DNA of 64,000 nucleotides from Lepturacanthus savala (lineage: Eukaryota > Chordata > Actinopteri > Scombriformes > Trichiuridae): NCBI GenBank assembly GCA_030544235.1, contig CM060465.1, positions 8,363,001 to 8,427,000 on the forward strand. The letters are read 5' to 3'. Both the position numbers and the translations under genes were made by a program. Positions 40,207 through 52,648 of the stretch are shown here, piece after piece (position 1 is the first letter of the stretch; the number at the start of each line of letters is the position of its first letter). The notes under the pieces were generated by a model. That model worked only from the letters and a program-made list of their open reading frames with translations, was not told the origin of the DNA and did no database searches.

Positions 40207-43200
40207 TCATGAGAAGAGTCTTTAATTTCTAAGTGAATTAGATTGTTCAGTGCTGAATCTGGGATTATAAATGTCACATATCCCCAACAGGCTTTGATAG
40301 ATGAGAAAAGGAAAAATAGATTGAAAAATTGATCTCACACGTGTTCATACGTAGTCAAAGACAAGCAGTTTATATTGATTACTCCTGCTCCCTACTCTTG
40401 CTCAATTTTTGCCCAATTCTTACCCCCTGTTCTTGACTCTTTACCACTTATATATCTCTCTCTTCCTCCCTCTTCCTTATATTTGCACACACCTTTTATT
40501 CCCACATACAGGGTCTCTCATCCAGGTGCCGATGAGTGAGAAGGGCAAGATCACCCGTGGGCGACTGGGCTCTCTGTCTCTGAAGAAGGAGGGGGAGAGA
40601 CAGTGTTTTCTCTTCTCCAAGCATTTAATCATCTGCACCAGAGGTTCTGGGGGGAAGCTTCATCTCACCAAGGTGGGCCCTTGCCGCTGATCTGGCCGTG
40701 GAGCTGCTCCTTATTTCAAATGTCACAATCTAATGGCGCTGCAAAGCTCAGAATCGTGGCGCTGAATTAACTGGATTAACTGACAGCAGATGAAAGCTAC
40801 AGGGTTAGCTCAGGGTTGGCTCTTATCAGAGGAAATGACCACTACAGCTACACATGCTCACAGAAGCACACACGCCTGCTGTCGTGTTTCCATCACTTCA
40901 GAGGACCTATCGACTTACATTCTTTTCTTGATGAACAAAAGGAACACCAAGATTATTTTCACAAACACAGAGTGATGGGTTATTATTACACTACAATACT
41001 CAACATTACAGAGACCAATTGATGTTTCAGGGTCAACAAACTTAACTGAAGCCTATAAATATTATCTCAAAAATACATAAAATTGTAATATGTTATTGTA
41101 ATATGTATTTAAAGTTTTGCACAGTTAATTGAATAAAATTTTAAATATTGATGCAAATTGTTTTTTCACACTTTGCTTTTTGCATTACTGAGCTTTAGAT
41201 ATACTGGTAGGTGGATTTTGACCAAGATAGCAAGTTCTCACTGTTTCCAAGTCTTTCCATTAAGCTGAGCTAAGCTAAACTAAGGTAAATTAATCTAAGA
41301 TAACATAACCTCTTGAACTTGTTGCAAATGTAAATGCAAATGTGTTGCTCATCAAACTCTTATCAAGAAAGTGAGCATTTCTAAAAAAAAAAAGAAAAAG
41401 AAAAAAGTTACCTCTGATTCACTAATGATCATGTGCCTTCTTAAGGATGGCAGTAACTGTCCAAGAAGATCTGTCCATGAAGAGTCAAGATTAATCAGAC
41501 CTTGTCCTTTTGACAACATAATCTAAACCAGCAAACAAAAGAAAACCGTAAAAGGAGTTCACTGCAGTGGACACCATTTCGCGTTAGTGCATGTAATAAA
41601 TGATTTCCAATGTTACACTATGGCTGTGTAAAGGAACTAAATGTATATTGTATGATGTTTGCAGAATGGAGTAGTCTCCCTTATAGACTGCACTCTTATG
41701 GAGGACCCAGAGGGGACAGATGATGAGTGTGAGTGTGTTATTAATACAGCTTACAAAAATATGTATCTTAGGTACCATGTTGTGTCATATATAACTTGTG
41801 CATTCCAGACTATGTCAGAATTCTTAAATATTATATAATTAATATCTTGGAACAAATTAAGTTAGAATAGTTTTCCAAATGCTGTAACCCAATAGAAATT
41901 ATCTCTCTACTTTCACTCTGAACGTTGTAAATGAACCGTTTTCTTAAATTTTTATAACTAGATTAATATTTGTACGATTTTGGGAAATGTGTTAATTTCT
42001 TCATAGAGAAAAATGATAGTTTTTCACAATGTGAATTTTCCAATTTTCTTATCTTGTGTTTGTGTCGCCTCTAAGCCAAAACAGACAAGAGTGGCCAGGA
42101 CATGGAGCACCTGGACTTCAAGATTGTTGTCGAGCCGAAAGACAGCCAGTCTTTCACAGTCATCCTGGTGGCCTCCTCCAGGCAGGAGAAGTCTGCGTGG
42201 ACCAGTGACATCAGCCAGGCACGTCAACACAGATCACACTCTCCGATGAACATCGGCAGGAAGCCTGAATGCCACAGAACTCGCTAACATTTCTCCTCTC
42301 TGTTCACTTCTGTTGGGTCCATTTTACAGTGCATAGACAACATCCGCTGCAATGGGCTGATGATGAACGCCTTTGAAGACAACTCCAAAGTCACAGTACC
42401 ACAGATGATAAAGTCAGCCTTAGTTTTTCATATATGTGTATAATTCCTTCTTTTTCTCTTCTTTTTCCATCAAATAAGTTTGTATTTTTTGTTGTTTTGA
42501 GAAGGTCAGACTCAAGCCTTTACTGCGACGATGTGGACATCCGCTTCAGTAAGATGATGAACTCCTGCAAGGTGCTTCAGATCCGCTACGCCAGCGTTGA
42601 GCGCCTGCTGGAGAGACTCACTGACCTCCGTTTCCTCTCCATCGATTTTCTCAACACCTTTCTGCACTCCTATCGCGTGTTCACCACCGCCGATGTGGTG
42701 CTAGACAAACTCATCACCATCTACAAGAAGCCCATCAGTGCCATCCCTGCACGGTGAGTCGCATCAGTTAGGGACAGGCTTGGCCACTGCGAGGTCGTTG
42801 ATGGCATTAATGATAGATAAACAAATTGTATTTGAAAGGTTTGGCATCCTTCCAGATCTGGCCATGCATAAAGATGAGATTGATCTGTCACGATGTGAAG
42901 CTAAGTCATCAGTGACAGGAACCAGCATTTGAATTATTGATTTCTCTTGTTTTTATATTTTTAAAGAGATAAATGGTAAGTGGAATGCATTAGCATTTGC
43001 ATAGCAGCATTGACATAGACTTCCCACCACTGAAAGCCTCTCGTTCACACACTGATGGCAGAGGGCATATAAGGAGGAGCCAGGAATCAAACTCGAAGTT
43101 GGTTTGTTGGTAAATAAATCAGGGTAATTTCACCTTTGCTTTTTTTCTTTTTAATTTTAAAAATAGTTATGTTGTTATTCCCAAGAGCCAAAACTCCCAT

Positions 43201-46200
43201 TCATTAAATTGCTATAAAAATATGATGTATTAACATAATGTTCTAATTTTTATTTGGATGCATCTTTCAACTTCAGTCAAGATTGTAATGACCAAATATC
43301 TATTAGTTTTCTGAATTTTAACCCTTTAAATGCCTGTTCATTTACACAATGGCCCTTTTGTGTTTTTATAAGAAAAAAAATGATGATTTTCCATATTCTA
43401 AATACAAAGTGGAAATTTTTCAATTATTATCAAAATCTGGAATACCCCAACAACATATCGTGAAATATAGGATCCAGTGCTTTTGGAGTTTCCGGGGACT
43501 GTAAACCAGGATCATTAACTACTGACTATTCCCAATCTGTGCCTGGCAGTCAGCCATCCTTATGAAGACATCATGCTAAATTACTGGAGAACAGACTCAA
43601 AATTCTTCTTCTTACAATGTTTTATAATGTAACAATATTGCACATTATTTAAGTCATAATTTGAATTTGATATAGACAATAGATGAGAGGAAGGTGAAAT
43701 ATATGAAAGTGTTATCTAGTTACTATTTGTTTCATGACATCAGCAGTGTTTAGGGCTGTAAGAGAGAATAACTAAACTGGGAGTGTCTCAACTGGGCTTT
43801 GTCACTCTATGGCAACCGAACTCATTGCTGCAGGACCCCACCCTCTCCTCCCTGCCTCTCTCTCCTCATCTGCAAAAGATCCATAGTGTGAAATATTGAG
43901 TGTTGCAGTGGGGGCTAACTCGGCGCTCCACAGGCCAGGAGCAAGGTTCCCACTGTGGGGTTCAGATCAGGGGGAGCTCCCCATGCCCACGCTCTGCAGC
44001 ACGCTCTCCCGTGGTGCCTGTCATGTCACTGCGAGACACCTACACTCGGCTGCTTGTGTCAGCAGCAGCCATGCGCACTATCACTCACTGTGCTATTTAT
44101 GGGAACCCGTGAGGTCGCCAGGAGGGTGGCAGGGAGTGGGAGAGGTTTTCTGCAACACTGCAGCCTGTATCCTGCTCTAAAACAGGCGAGATGTGGCTCC
44201 AAAGAGACTTGTTGGGCTGACTCTGTCTGCATAAATAATTTACAAGATTTTGTGTATTTAGTTAAGTTCTTAAAACACAGAGCATACTTACTGAATATCA
44301 AAGAAATATATGCATATGTGCTAAACTCAAATGCATATATCCTCCCTTGATGCAGGTCCCTGGAGTTATTCTTTGCCAGCAGTCAGAACAGTAAACTCCT
44401 GTATGGAGAGCCCCCCAGCTCACCCAGGGCCAGCCGAAAGTTCTCCTCCCCCCCTCCTCTGGCGATCTCCAAAAACTCGTCCCCGAACCGCCGGCGCAAG
44501 CTGTCCCTCAACATCCCCATCATCACCGGGGGCAAAGCTCTTGACCTGGCTGCCCTCAGCTGCTCTTCAAATGGCTATGCAAGCATGTACTCCTCCATGT
44601 CCCCGTTCAGCAAGACCACCTTGGACATCAACAAGCTGTACGTGTCCAGCCCCATCTCGAGCAAAATACCAGATGAAGGAGAAGACAAGAAGGATAAGAC
44701 GGAAGACCTCCCGGTGTGCAAACAAGGTGGGTCAGCTCAAGCCAATTCCAAAGAATTTATTCCAACTTTGACTCATTTGTATGATGACCAACCGATGTTG
44801 ATCAACCCATTGTTTCTTTTGACACGATACAGATCTCTCAGTACGAGAAGAAAGTGACGTTGATCAAAACCAAAGCGATGACGGGGATCCGGAAGCATCT
44901 CCTACAAAGTCACCGACCACCCCCAAAAACATCAAATGCAAAAACTCCTCAGGTACATTGTGTCCTAGATGGTGCAATGACACAATTATGACTGGAGTGT
45001 GTGACATTTATGCTTGTTAACACAGATAGAGTGCAAGAAGAAACAAAGATGGCGCATATGTAACCTGAAGTGGTCAGTTTGTTAATATATCTAATGCAAA
45101 AGCAAAAAGAACACACAAGCCACTGTTAAGCATAAATAACATAAAACATAAATTGGTTATGAATATGTGGGGAAAGCCAATGCTTCTCTTGAGTAGGTGT
45201 TAGGGAAACTTGTGTCATAGCAACTACATCAAGAGTGTGTTTTCCCTTCCGCCCCCAGTAATGAGGCTGTTTCACCGGAGCCAAGATTATCTGTGCTTTT
45301 GAAAATCTCATGACAAAAATTACACAATAGGTTTTTAAGAGCAAAGCCATTTCCTGTATGAGAATGAATAGATTGAAATTGTGAAGCAGAGTATCTTATG
45401 GTGTAGGGTTTCTCACTACTTATGGTTTGTGTCTATGTTCTTGAGATTTAAACACAGCAGACTGCAGAGAATCTGTTGATTCCTCTGTTATGCTGATATT
45501 TCGTGGCTATATTTAGCTGCAACCATCTTGAATATCAAAGCCATTTGTGAGGGGAAAGGCTGGAGGGAAAGGGTTCTGTTGGCCTGTAGGGCCCCCTGGT
45601 GGAGGCTTGAGTAACGACAAGCAGGCCATTCTGCAGTATACTGTACATTTTTTTTTCATTTGCTAAAATAAAAACCAAAACTACATATTATAGCACTATC
45701 AAAATCTAACTTAGCACCAAATGCCACACATTTCATTCATACGTATTACCAGATATTTTTCTAACCAACTACACACTTTTGAGGATAATGAAAAGCACTC
45801 TCATCTTTAGTATGTTTTCCATAATACTAAAATAGCTCAACTTGTAGAGAATTCTTCAGATTTTTCACATGTAGAGACATTAGATAAATCTAAGATGTTG
45901 AGAGATGATTAATGGAAGAGGAAAAAAGAAAAACTAAATTACACATTTGAATTCATTTTTCAGGGATGTCTCTGAGTTTTGATTTGGAGTTTACACTATG
46001 GAACAGTTAATAAAATAAAACCATGTGAGACGTCTAGAGGGGAAATGACTCTATGGTGGAAACTGCTAACCACTCAAATATCTGAAACAGACAACAACAT
46101 CTTAATTTTAAGACCTCACAAGGCAAAAACTACAAATTTACAAAATTACAATGCAGTGTAATGTATGGATTTTTATCTAAAAATGTAATCTGGAATGTAA

Positions 46201-49200
46201 TTATATCATAATTTAATATAATATTCACATATTTGTGAAACTATGTCACATTTTAACAACTCTTTTCAAACTGCCCACCCAGAGTTCTCCCTGTTTTCTT
46301 ACAACAATGGAATGGTGATGTCTTCATGTCGAGAGCTGGACAACAACAACCGCAGTGCCCTGTCCGCTGCCTCCGCCTTCGCTATTGCCACAGCTGGAGC
46401 CAACGAAGGAACCCCGACCAAGGAGAAGTATCGACGGATGTCCCTCGCCAGCACAGGTGCACACACCTCTCCACTGTCTTAAAATCCAACTATAGATTTT
46501 CAATAAAAATTATTATGATGAGTGCTGTTCGTAAAAATTCAAGTTTACATATTTCCTGCAGGATTCCCAACCGATCAGAGAAATGGAGACAAAGAGTTTG
46601 TGATCAGACGAGCAGCAACCAACAGAGTTCTGAATGTCCTGAGGCACTGGGTGTCCAAACACTCTCCGGTAAAACACAGTTCAGAGCACATTTATAGTCC
46701 TGATTCTCACCAGCAATATGGTTCTGTTTACATATTTACTGTACTAGTTATATATTGTACAGAGTTAAAAGTTCAGTAAAAAGTCACTTTTTTTGTCCAA
46801 AAAAGTGACAAGCAAAGACTAAGATGAAAAATATGATTCATTTTAAAAGAATCTCTACATATAAAAGAATATCATAAATTGGATGAAATAAAACATTTTA
46901 AGAGAATCAGAGCAGGAAACATAATTATGTTGTATGTATTATTGTATTATGTTGTACATAGGTTATGTTAATTAACATATCATTAATCATAAACAATATT
47001 TAATTGAACAATATTTATTGAGTGATTTGTATGTATTTCTTTTAATATCCTTCCAGGACTTTGAGAGTAACAATGAATTGAAAACAAAGGTTATTGCCTT
47101 CCTGGAGGAAGTGATGCATGACCCTGAGCTGTTGACCCAGGAGAGGAAAGCAGCAGCTAATATCATCAGGTACTGATTTGGACTTGTTACATAAACCCAC
47201 ACATACATTTTTTTGTACTGTATTTACTTCACACACTGACCATCTCTTTTCTTGTGTACCAGGACACTGACTCAGGAAGATCATGGTGACAATCAGATCA
47301 CCTTTGAAGACGTGACTCAGCTGGTGAGTGAGTCTGTCACTGTTGTCCTTCATCAGCGAGTGTTTGAGTTAAATGTGGAGCAGTTTAAATTCTGAACAAA
47401 CTGGATCACAGCAGGATTGGATTTGCAATGTCAAAGTCAAATTATGATGTCTTGTATGCACATTTCTGAAAGTGAAAAATGATAAACAGTGAACTGTTGC
47501 AGAAAAAATGCAGAGAAAGTGAGAAAGTGACCACAGGCTAAAACTTTTTATTTTGCTGTTTTTTAATATATATGCACATCAGTGGCGATTTCTTTAAGAC
47601 TGCAAGGGAAGCTGAACTTCCCCTGCCCTGTCAAAAAATAAATGGCCAAATTTGTGCAGCTGTATTAACATTTTATTGACTATAAATCTGTTAGAACATG
47701 TTTATCTAGAAGACGAGTTCTTTCAGAATCAGCTACTTATCATAAATAAATAAATGACATGTCCGTACATTCCCATACCGCTTCCTGGTCTCTGGTCAAT
47801 GCATTTCCCCATAGACGCTGAGTGTCTCTGAGAGTGAATGGGGCTTTTTTTTCATCGCCTCGAAACTCGGCGCCCATTGGATAAATGCTGAAAATTTGAG
47901 CCCGCCCGGATGCTGAGCGTCTCTGGGAGTCAATGGAGTGTGGGCGGGGCCTGGACGCTGAGTGTCCACATGGTGATTGGAGGAAAATCAGAATATAGTG
48001 GTGATGCATGGTGATTGGAGGAAAAGCAGAATGTAGTCGTGATTAGTGATAGGAATTGTCGTTCACTTTGAAGAACTAGCTCAGTTCAGATCGTTCAGTA
48101 AAAAGACCCGTTCATTTCGTTCATCTCCGTGCATTCCGCTCTCCGCTATATATACCCGGCTAGTGACCAGCTAGCAGACATGATGGCAAACAATGCTAAC
48201 ATTGGGCCAAGTCTCCCAGAAGTTCCGGTAAACATCTCAATAAAGGACAAACATCTCCCTGAAATGACTTTTTGGAACTTGGGATGTCTGTAAATAACGC
48301 GTTTATGATGTACGGCAAATATGAGCTTCCCCTGTTTGAAAGATCACAAATCACCACCGATGCACATTCTTTTGTCATTTATCAAAATCAAGTTGATTTA
48401 AACTTTCAGTATTGAAGCTCTGTTGATGTCAATTTGTGTTGCTGCTGCAGATTTGATAATCTCAGTCTCTGTCCTTCAGGTGGGCACAGGGAAGGCCGAG
48501 CCCTTTGAGAGCCACTCCGCCTTGGAGATTGCAGAGCAGCTCACCCTGCTGGACCACCTGGTGTTCAAGGTCATCCCATATGAGTGAGTGCCGTCATATA
48601 ACCCATAACATTCCCAAAATGTCTTTTCCAAGTTTTTACTTAGTACCTCCCACCCCCCCATCCCCACCCTACCATGATGTTCTAGAAATTTAGCACAAAT
48701 GTTTTTGTCTTAACATAATTTTACCAAAACATTCTACAAAGCAATCAACACAGTTTACAACCATATATTATTAGACCATTTGGAGAACTGGGTGGGACGT
48801 ACTGGCGCAGCACTTAAGTAGTTTGAATGCTACTTAAAGGACAGACACTACTTTGTATCCATAGGTAACTACATGTCTGAACATACAGACATAACTTGTG
48901 GGGTCCCCCAGGGTTCAGTTCTGGGGCCTCCACTATTCAACATTTACATGCTCCCACCAGTTAAGATTATGGAAGAAAACAGAGAGAAAATAGATTAGTT
49001 AATTTTTACTTTCTAACGATCTTTAAATCATATCCTGTTTATTTTTGTTTTTAATTAAAATTTTGGGATTTTTATCTGATTTAATTTGTATTAAGTTTTA
49101 ATTTCTGATTGTTCTTGATTTTTTAATATTAAATTTGCACATTTTCCCTTTTTAATCAACTTTTTAAAATTGTATCTTGAAAGCTTTAATGTTTTATCTA

Positions 49201-51808
49201 AAGCGCTTTGAATTACCCTGTTGCTTTGCCCTGCCTTGCCTTTCCATATGAAGTAATGTTGTTTGAAGGTAATTATGATAATGTTCCTGCTGGTAGAATT
49301 TCTACAGCTTTCAAAAAATGTTGTGCAATTTCTTTTGTTCAATTAACTTTCCCAGGATGTTCTGGGAACGTAACAATAACATATTCATAATGTATATAAA
49401 TACATGAATTTTTTACATCTAGAGAATCTTAAGGGTAAATGTTCAAGTCACCTTTCTTGTAATGTTCAACTAACCTTCTCTGAATACTTTGGGAATCTAA
49501 TAATAATAGTGGTTTTACATCAGAAAAACTTGCCCACCCAGAGGGAACATTCCCAGAATCATAAACAAACATTCCCTGAAATTTTTTTGGGAAGCAAATT
49601 TGATAGCTGGGATACAAATCCAGAGGCGTCTTTTTAATCTTCTTGATCTGTTCACGTTAAAGGGAATTTTTTGGACAAGGCTGGATGAAGAATGACAAAA
49701 ATGAAAAGACTCCATATATCATGAGAACAACGAAGCACTTCAATGATGTAAGTCCTGATCCATGTGCTGCTTCTCATCATCTGCAACTGATTTGTTTTCT
49801 AACAAAATATTGACTGTAAATTTCTTTTTTCTCTCTTTCCCACGCAAGATAAGCAACCTCATCGCCACAGAGATCCTGCACTGTGATGATGTGGGCACAC
49901 GGGTCGTGGTCATTGAAAAGTGGGTGGCCGTGGCCGACATCTGCCGCTGTCTCCACAACTACAATGCCGTGCTGGAGATCACCTCTTCCCTCAACCGTAG
50001 CTCAGTGTTCCGCCTCAAAAAGACCTGGCTCAAGGTTTCCAAACAGGTGTCTACAGACTATTTCCCTGTGCAGTGTTGGTTTGTTGTTTTTGTCTCCCAA
50101 TGTATTGCTGTTTTTTATAGTTAAATAACTTTTATTTTTCCAGACCAAGGCGTTGATCGACAAGCTACAGAAGCTGGTCTCATCAGAGGGGAGGTTCAAA
50201 AACCTGAGAGAGGCTTTGAAGAAGTGAGTTCAGATAAAGGACATATGTTCTACTCTTAATCAATAAACATACAGTACAAGTGGTTGATGTGCATTTCTCC
50301 CACCAGCTGTGATCCTCCCTGTGTTCCGTATCTGGGGATGTACCTTACTGACCTGGCTTTTATTGAGGAAGGAACACCGAACTACACCGAAGACAACTTG
50401 GTCAACTTCTCCAAGATGAGGATGGTAAGATATTCTTGCAGCTGTGCCACCTTTGGTGCCCTGTTGTGCATGAGAGTCTTTGTATGTGTTTTACTCATCA
50501 GAACTTCTGCTTCTGCTTCTCTTGCATTTCAGATATCTCACATTATCAGAGAAATCAGGCAGTTTCAGCAAACGGCTTACAAGCTTGACCTTCAACCAAA
50601 GGTAAATGAACAGCAGTACTGGAGACCAGCGGTTCCTAACCTTCTCAGTTTGTTAGATCACATCAAAAGAAGCTTTGTCCAGAATATGTGTAGAGTCAAA
50701 GATCTCAACCAGTTTGACATGTACCTGCAGTACAGAGAGGATCTTGAGGATGGAAAAAAAATCACAGGAAATACATGTGCTTGTATTAAATACATGTAAC
50801 ACAAGCATAAATAAATAAATGTAGATGCCTTATTGGCCTTTATATTGTGCAACAAGGACGCCACCATCAGGGAGGGAGAAATCGCCATTCGACTCCACAA
50901 GAGAACATGGACATATCAATAAGAGAGAGTCGACACAGCAAGAGAGGGAGAGAGGAAAAGGGGCATGTGAGGATGAAGAGAGACAAAGTATATATATTCC
51001 AAAGTATTTTTTAAATATATGATCCTTAATACTTGAATTTAAAATTCAGCAGAGCATTATAATGCTTTTGATCCAGAAAAGATGTAGCCCCCCCCTTTTA
51101 TTAGTGTTTGTTTTCAAGGCAGTCTTGCATCTCCCAAGATGGTGGCCACCATCTACATGTATATATCTAGATAAAAAGAAGGTAGAAAGTGAAAGTTATA
51201 TAAATACCATCCCAAATTTCAAAGAGCTCAATCCACAAAAAAAAATCACACAGTTTATATCCAGTGCAGTTGTGTGGTCACAACGATACAGTAACAATCC
51301 GCTACCCCTTCACATCCATTCAAAGCAGCCAATCAGAGAAAATACACAAACATCCTGTTCTTTCTACCAGAAAGAGGCTTAAGAGAAGAAATGAAAAACT
51401 ATATTGAGATGCTGTTTGGTACCTAAAATCACAAATATATCTTGAAAGGGATATCAAATTTTAAATAAAACATAGGGAAAGTCTACAATATTGCATCCTT
51501 CAATTATTCTAAGCAGACAATGTAGAAAAATCACCCTGTAGTTTACTTGGTCATAACCCATATACATTTAGCACCTCTCTGCCTCATTACTTTATTTAAA
51601 GGGGTTACAAACCAAAAAGGTTGGAAACTGTTGCTGTGGGGAATAAAAAATATTGGCTGTTGTAGCTGTTTTGATTCATTTGAGGTAAAGTCATGTTCTT
51701 TCTTTCCTGCTTCAGGTAGCCCAGTATCTAATGGATGGGAGCTCTGTACTGGATGAAGAAAGCATGTATGAATCCTCGCTCCGAATTGAGCCTAAAGTAC
51801 CCAACTGA
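28237..51808 (+). CDS. rasgrf1: Ras-specific guanine nucleotide-releasing factor 1, 27 coding exons
   Basis: This gene encodes a neuronal-type exchange factor that loads GTP on Ras (CDC25 domain) and Rac (DH domain), normally in response to Ca2+/calmodulin. Coding exons are 28237-28512, 33700-33806, 34051-34198, 35695-35787, 35872-36125, 37850-37929, 38145-38338, 39584-39693, 39852-39970, 40512-40672, 41665-41728, 42076-42218, 42330-42412, 42502-42753, 44356-44726, 44833-44952, 46283-46456, 46562-46668, 47057-47169, 47263-47323, 48480-48583, 49663-49747, 49849-50046, 50144-50223, 50307-50424, 50533-50601 and 51716-51808. They join in frame to 1258 residues (human about 1273). Domains in order: PH1 (about 22-129), coiled coil (about 135-177), IQ motif (VQSFLRGW at 209), DH (about 244-430), PH2 (about 460-587), REM (about 617-740), low-complexity linker, CDC25 (about 1022-1255). 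The start ATGCAGAAGGG (MQKGIRLNDGH) matches the mammalian N-terminus and has A at -3. It is RASGRF1 rather than RASGRF2 by near-identity to recalled human RASGRF1 and by the adjacent ctsh. Intron 12 has a GC donor. Confidence 0.96.
28519..28571 (+). repeat. (CT)n tract at the start of rasgrf1 intron 1
   Basis: Begins six bases after the exon 1 donor site. It produces spurious Ser-Leu frames. Confidence 0.9.
29467..30232 (+). repeat. long (CTCCT)n homopyrimidine tract in rasgrf1 intron 1
   Basis: About 760 bases of CTCCT/CCCCT pentamer-like units, almost without purine on this strand. It generates false open frames of up to 295 codons on both strands (Ser-Pro-Leu repeats on +, Arg-Gly-Glu on -). 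Perfect periodicity and absence of splice or codon signals show it is a satellite, not a gene. Confidence 0.95.
32330..32620. mobile_element. decayed AGGGGCCC-type MITE copy in rasgrf1 intron 1
   Basis: GACCTGTAGCAGCAATGCAG followed by TCTGCC, then GGATCCAGGGGTGATTACTATT, parallel the copy at 52649-52903 in the same order. No intact terminal repeats can be seen. Confidence 0.5.
34441..34757 (-). mobile_element. diverged SINE copy in rasgrf1 intron 3
   Basis: Same family and orientation as 14517-14882. It shares GCTGTGAGGCAGCAGCGCT at the head, GGCAATTTAGAGTC in the body and GGAGCCAATCCCAGCG near the 3' end. It is more diverged, with several small deletions. It lies antisense to rasgrf1. Confidence 0.75.
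36525..36863. mobile_element. TTAA-target MITE, second family, in rasgrf1 intron 5
   Basis: Inverted ends are AGATACAGTGTGTAG and the complement of AGGTATAGTGCGTAA, with TTAA duplications at 36521-36524 and 36864-36867. Internal words GGCATCTAGTGGTGAGGTTG and ATATGGTGGTGCAACA belong to an abundant teleost repeat. Length 339, non-coding. Confidence 0.8.
37691..37780. repeat. (TA)n with (CA)n, rasgrf1 intron 5
   Basis: A TA array followed by mixed TA/CA dinucleotides, about 70 bases upstream of the exon 6 acceptor. Confidence 0.9.
37992..38053. repeat. (TG)n microsatellite, rasgrf1 intron 6
   Basis: Interrupted TG array with a CGCGCGC core; about 90 bases upstream of exon 7. Confidence 0.9.
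40134..40204. repeat. (AT)n microsatellite, rasgrf1 intron 9
   Basis: Uninterrupted AT dinucleotides between exons 9 and 10. Confidence 0.95.
45589..45602 (-). promoter_or_regulatory. candidate CTCF core site in rasgrf1 intron 16
   Basis: The + strand reads GGGCCCCCTGGTGG, the complement of the CTCF core, with one mismatch. It is oriented opposite to the two upstream sites. Confidence 0.3.
47578..48361. mobile_element. 784-base non-autonomous DNA transposon in rasgrf1 intron 20
   Basis: Inverted termini ATCAGTGGCGATTTCTTT and the complement of ATCGGTGGTGATTTGTG are flanked by a GCAC duplication (47574-47577 and 48362-48365). The interior has subterminal AAGCTTCCCCTG-type words at both ends and internal tandem units (GATGCATGGTGATTGGAGG and GCTGAGTGTCTCT repeats, 47815-48045). 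It encodes no transposase. Family assignment is uncertain. Confidence 0.65.
48735..49245 (+). mobile_element. internally deleted L2/Rex-like LINE in rasgrf1 intron 21
   Basis: Positions 48735-48982 match the RT middle of the copy at 22.2-22.45 kb (GAGAACTGGGTGGGAC, ITCGVPQGSVLGPPLF-like). The next recognisable part is the LINE 3' end (about 49165-49245, CGCTTTGAATTACCCTG and TTGCCCTGCCTTGCC). The part encoding the catalytic Asp pair and thumb is missing. Sense orientation with the host gene; lies between exons 21 and 22. Confidence 0.75.
50627..51636. mobile_element. hAT-like element remnant in rasgrf1 intron 26
   Basis: The left end, CAGCGGTTCCTAACCTT, and the right end, GGTTACAAACCAAAAAGG then TTGGAAACTGTTGCTG, are degenerate inverted copies of the well-known hAT terminus CAGTGGTTCCCAACC. 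The interior is AT-rich and non-coding, and 51350-51485 resembles part of the 20899-21181 MITE, so it may be nested. No clear target duplication is seen. Confidence 0.5.
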
Positions 51809-52352
51809 TGGGGAAGATGGTCCTCCATGTTCTTTTCTCTGTTAATATTACACATCAGTTAACACACACATCAACTTTTGTATAGTTGTACATGTTTAAG
51901 ATATTTGCTCTTCTGTACAGTAGATGTTTAAGGTTGTTTGATGACATGAAACATCTCAAAGTATCATTTTTGGTTTTTACCTTGCCATGATGCCACCTGC
52001 TTTTAGGATTTAAAAAAAAAGTATTTCGGGTATTTCAGGCATAATAACAGAGGCTTGCAACCAAATCTTTGTGACCAATGACGTTATTCTGTGTCGTCTC
52101 ATACTCGTGTCAACTTTGCACTTTCTGAGTACTCATGCTGGCGGCCATTGTTCTCTTTGCTTCAGTTTTATTGATGATTGAGTTTCTCTGCAACCAATGT
52201 AGCACTATAAAAACACAAAACAAGCAAAAAAAAAACCTAACTGCGTCAAATCAGGTAAAAGAGCACAGCAGATTTCATTGTAAAGGCAGGCAAACAGGTT
52301 CTGAAGCATAACTGTCTCAATGGCTTCCCAAAACCAAATCAAGACTCAAAGA

Positions 52353-52627
52353 CAGGGGTTCCCAATCTGTTTTTCAGCATGGACCATTTTTATATTGACA
52401 GTTATGGACCAGTTAACAGGATAAATGGAAACCAAAGGTCTGATTCTCATTTTGCTTAAATTTAAAAGAAAACTACTGAAAGGTGGTGATGACAGACTGT
52501 TACCTCACTTACTGACAACATATTTCAATTTATAATTAATTCAAAAACAATTTATTGGTTTTGGGCGTATGTGACAGGAACCTGATAGCAAAGGTTCCAA
52601 GGCCCGCTCACGGGTTGGGAACCTCTG
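52353..52627. mobile_element. hAT-type MITE in the rasgrf1 3' UTR
   Basis: The termini are inverted repeats (CAGGGGTTCCCAAT at the left; complement of CAGAGGTTCCCAAC at the right). The flanks are an imperfect 8-base target duplication, CTCAAAGA (52345-52352) and CTCTAAGA (52628-52635). An 8-base duplication and CAG...CTG ends are hAT hallmarks. Length 275; no coding capacity. Confidence 0.8.
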
Positions 52628-52648
52628 CTCTAAGATAAATGTCATTGA

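Noticed and set aside
43254..43463. 69-codon frame in rasgrf1 intron 14
   Set aside because: AT-rich, no acceptor or donor context and no similarity.
50284..50799. 171-codon frame around rasgrf1 exons 25-26
   Set aside because: It continues through introns; the C-terminal part is hAT-remnant sequence, not protein.
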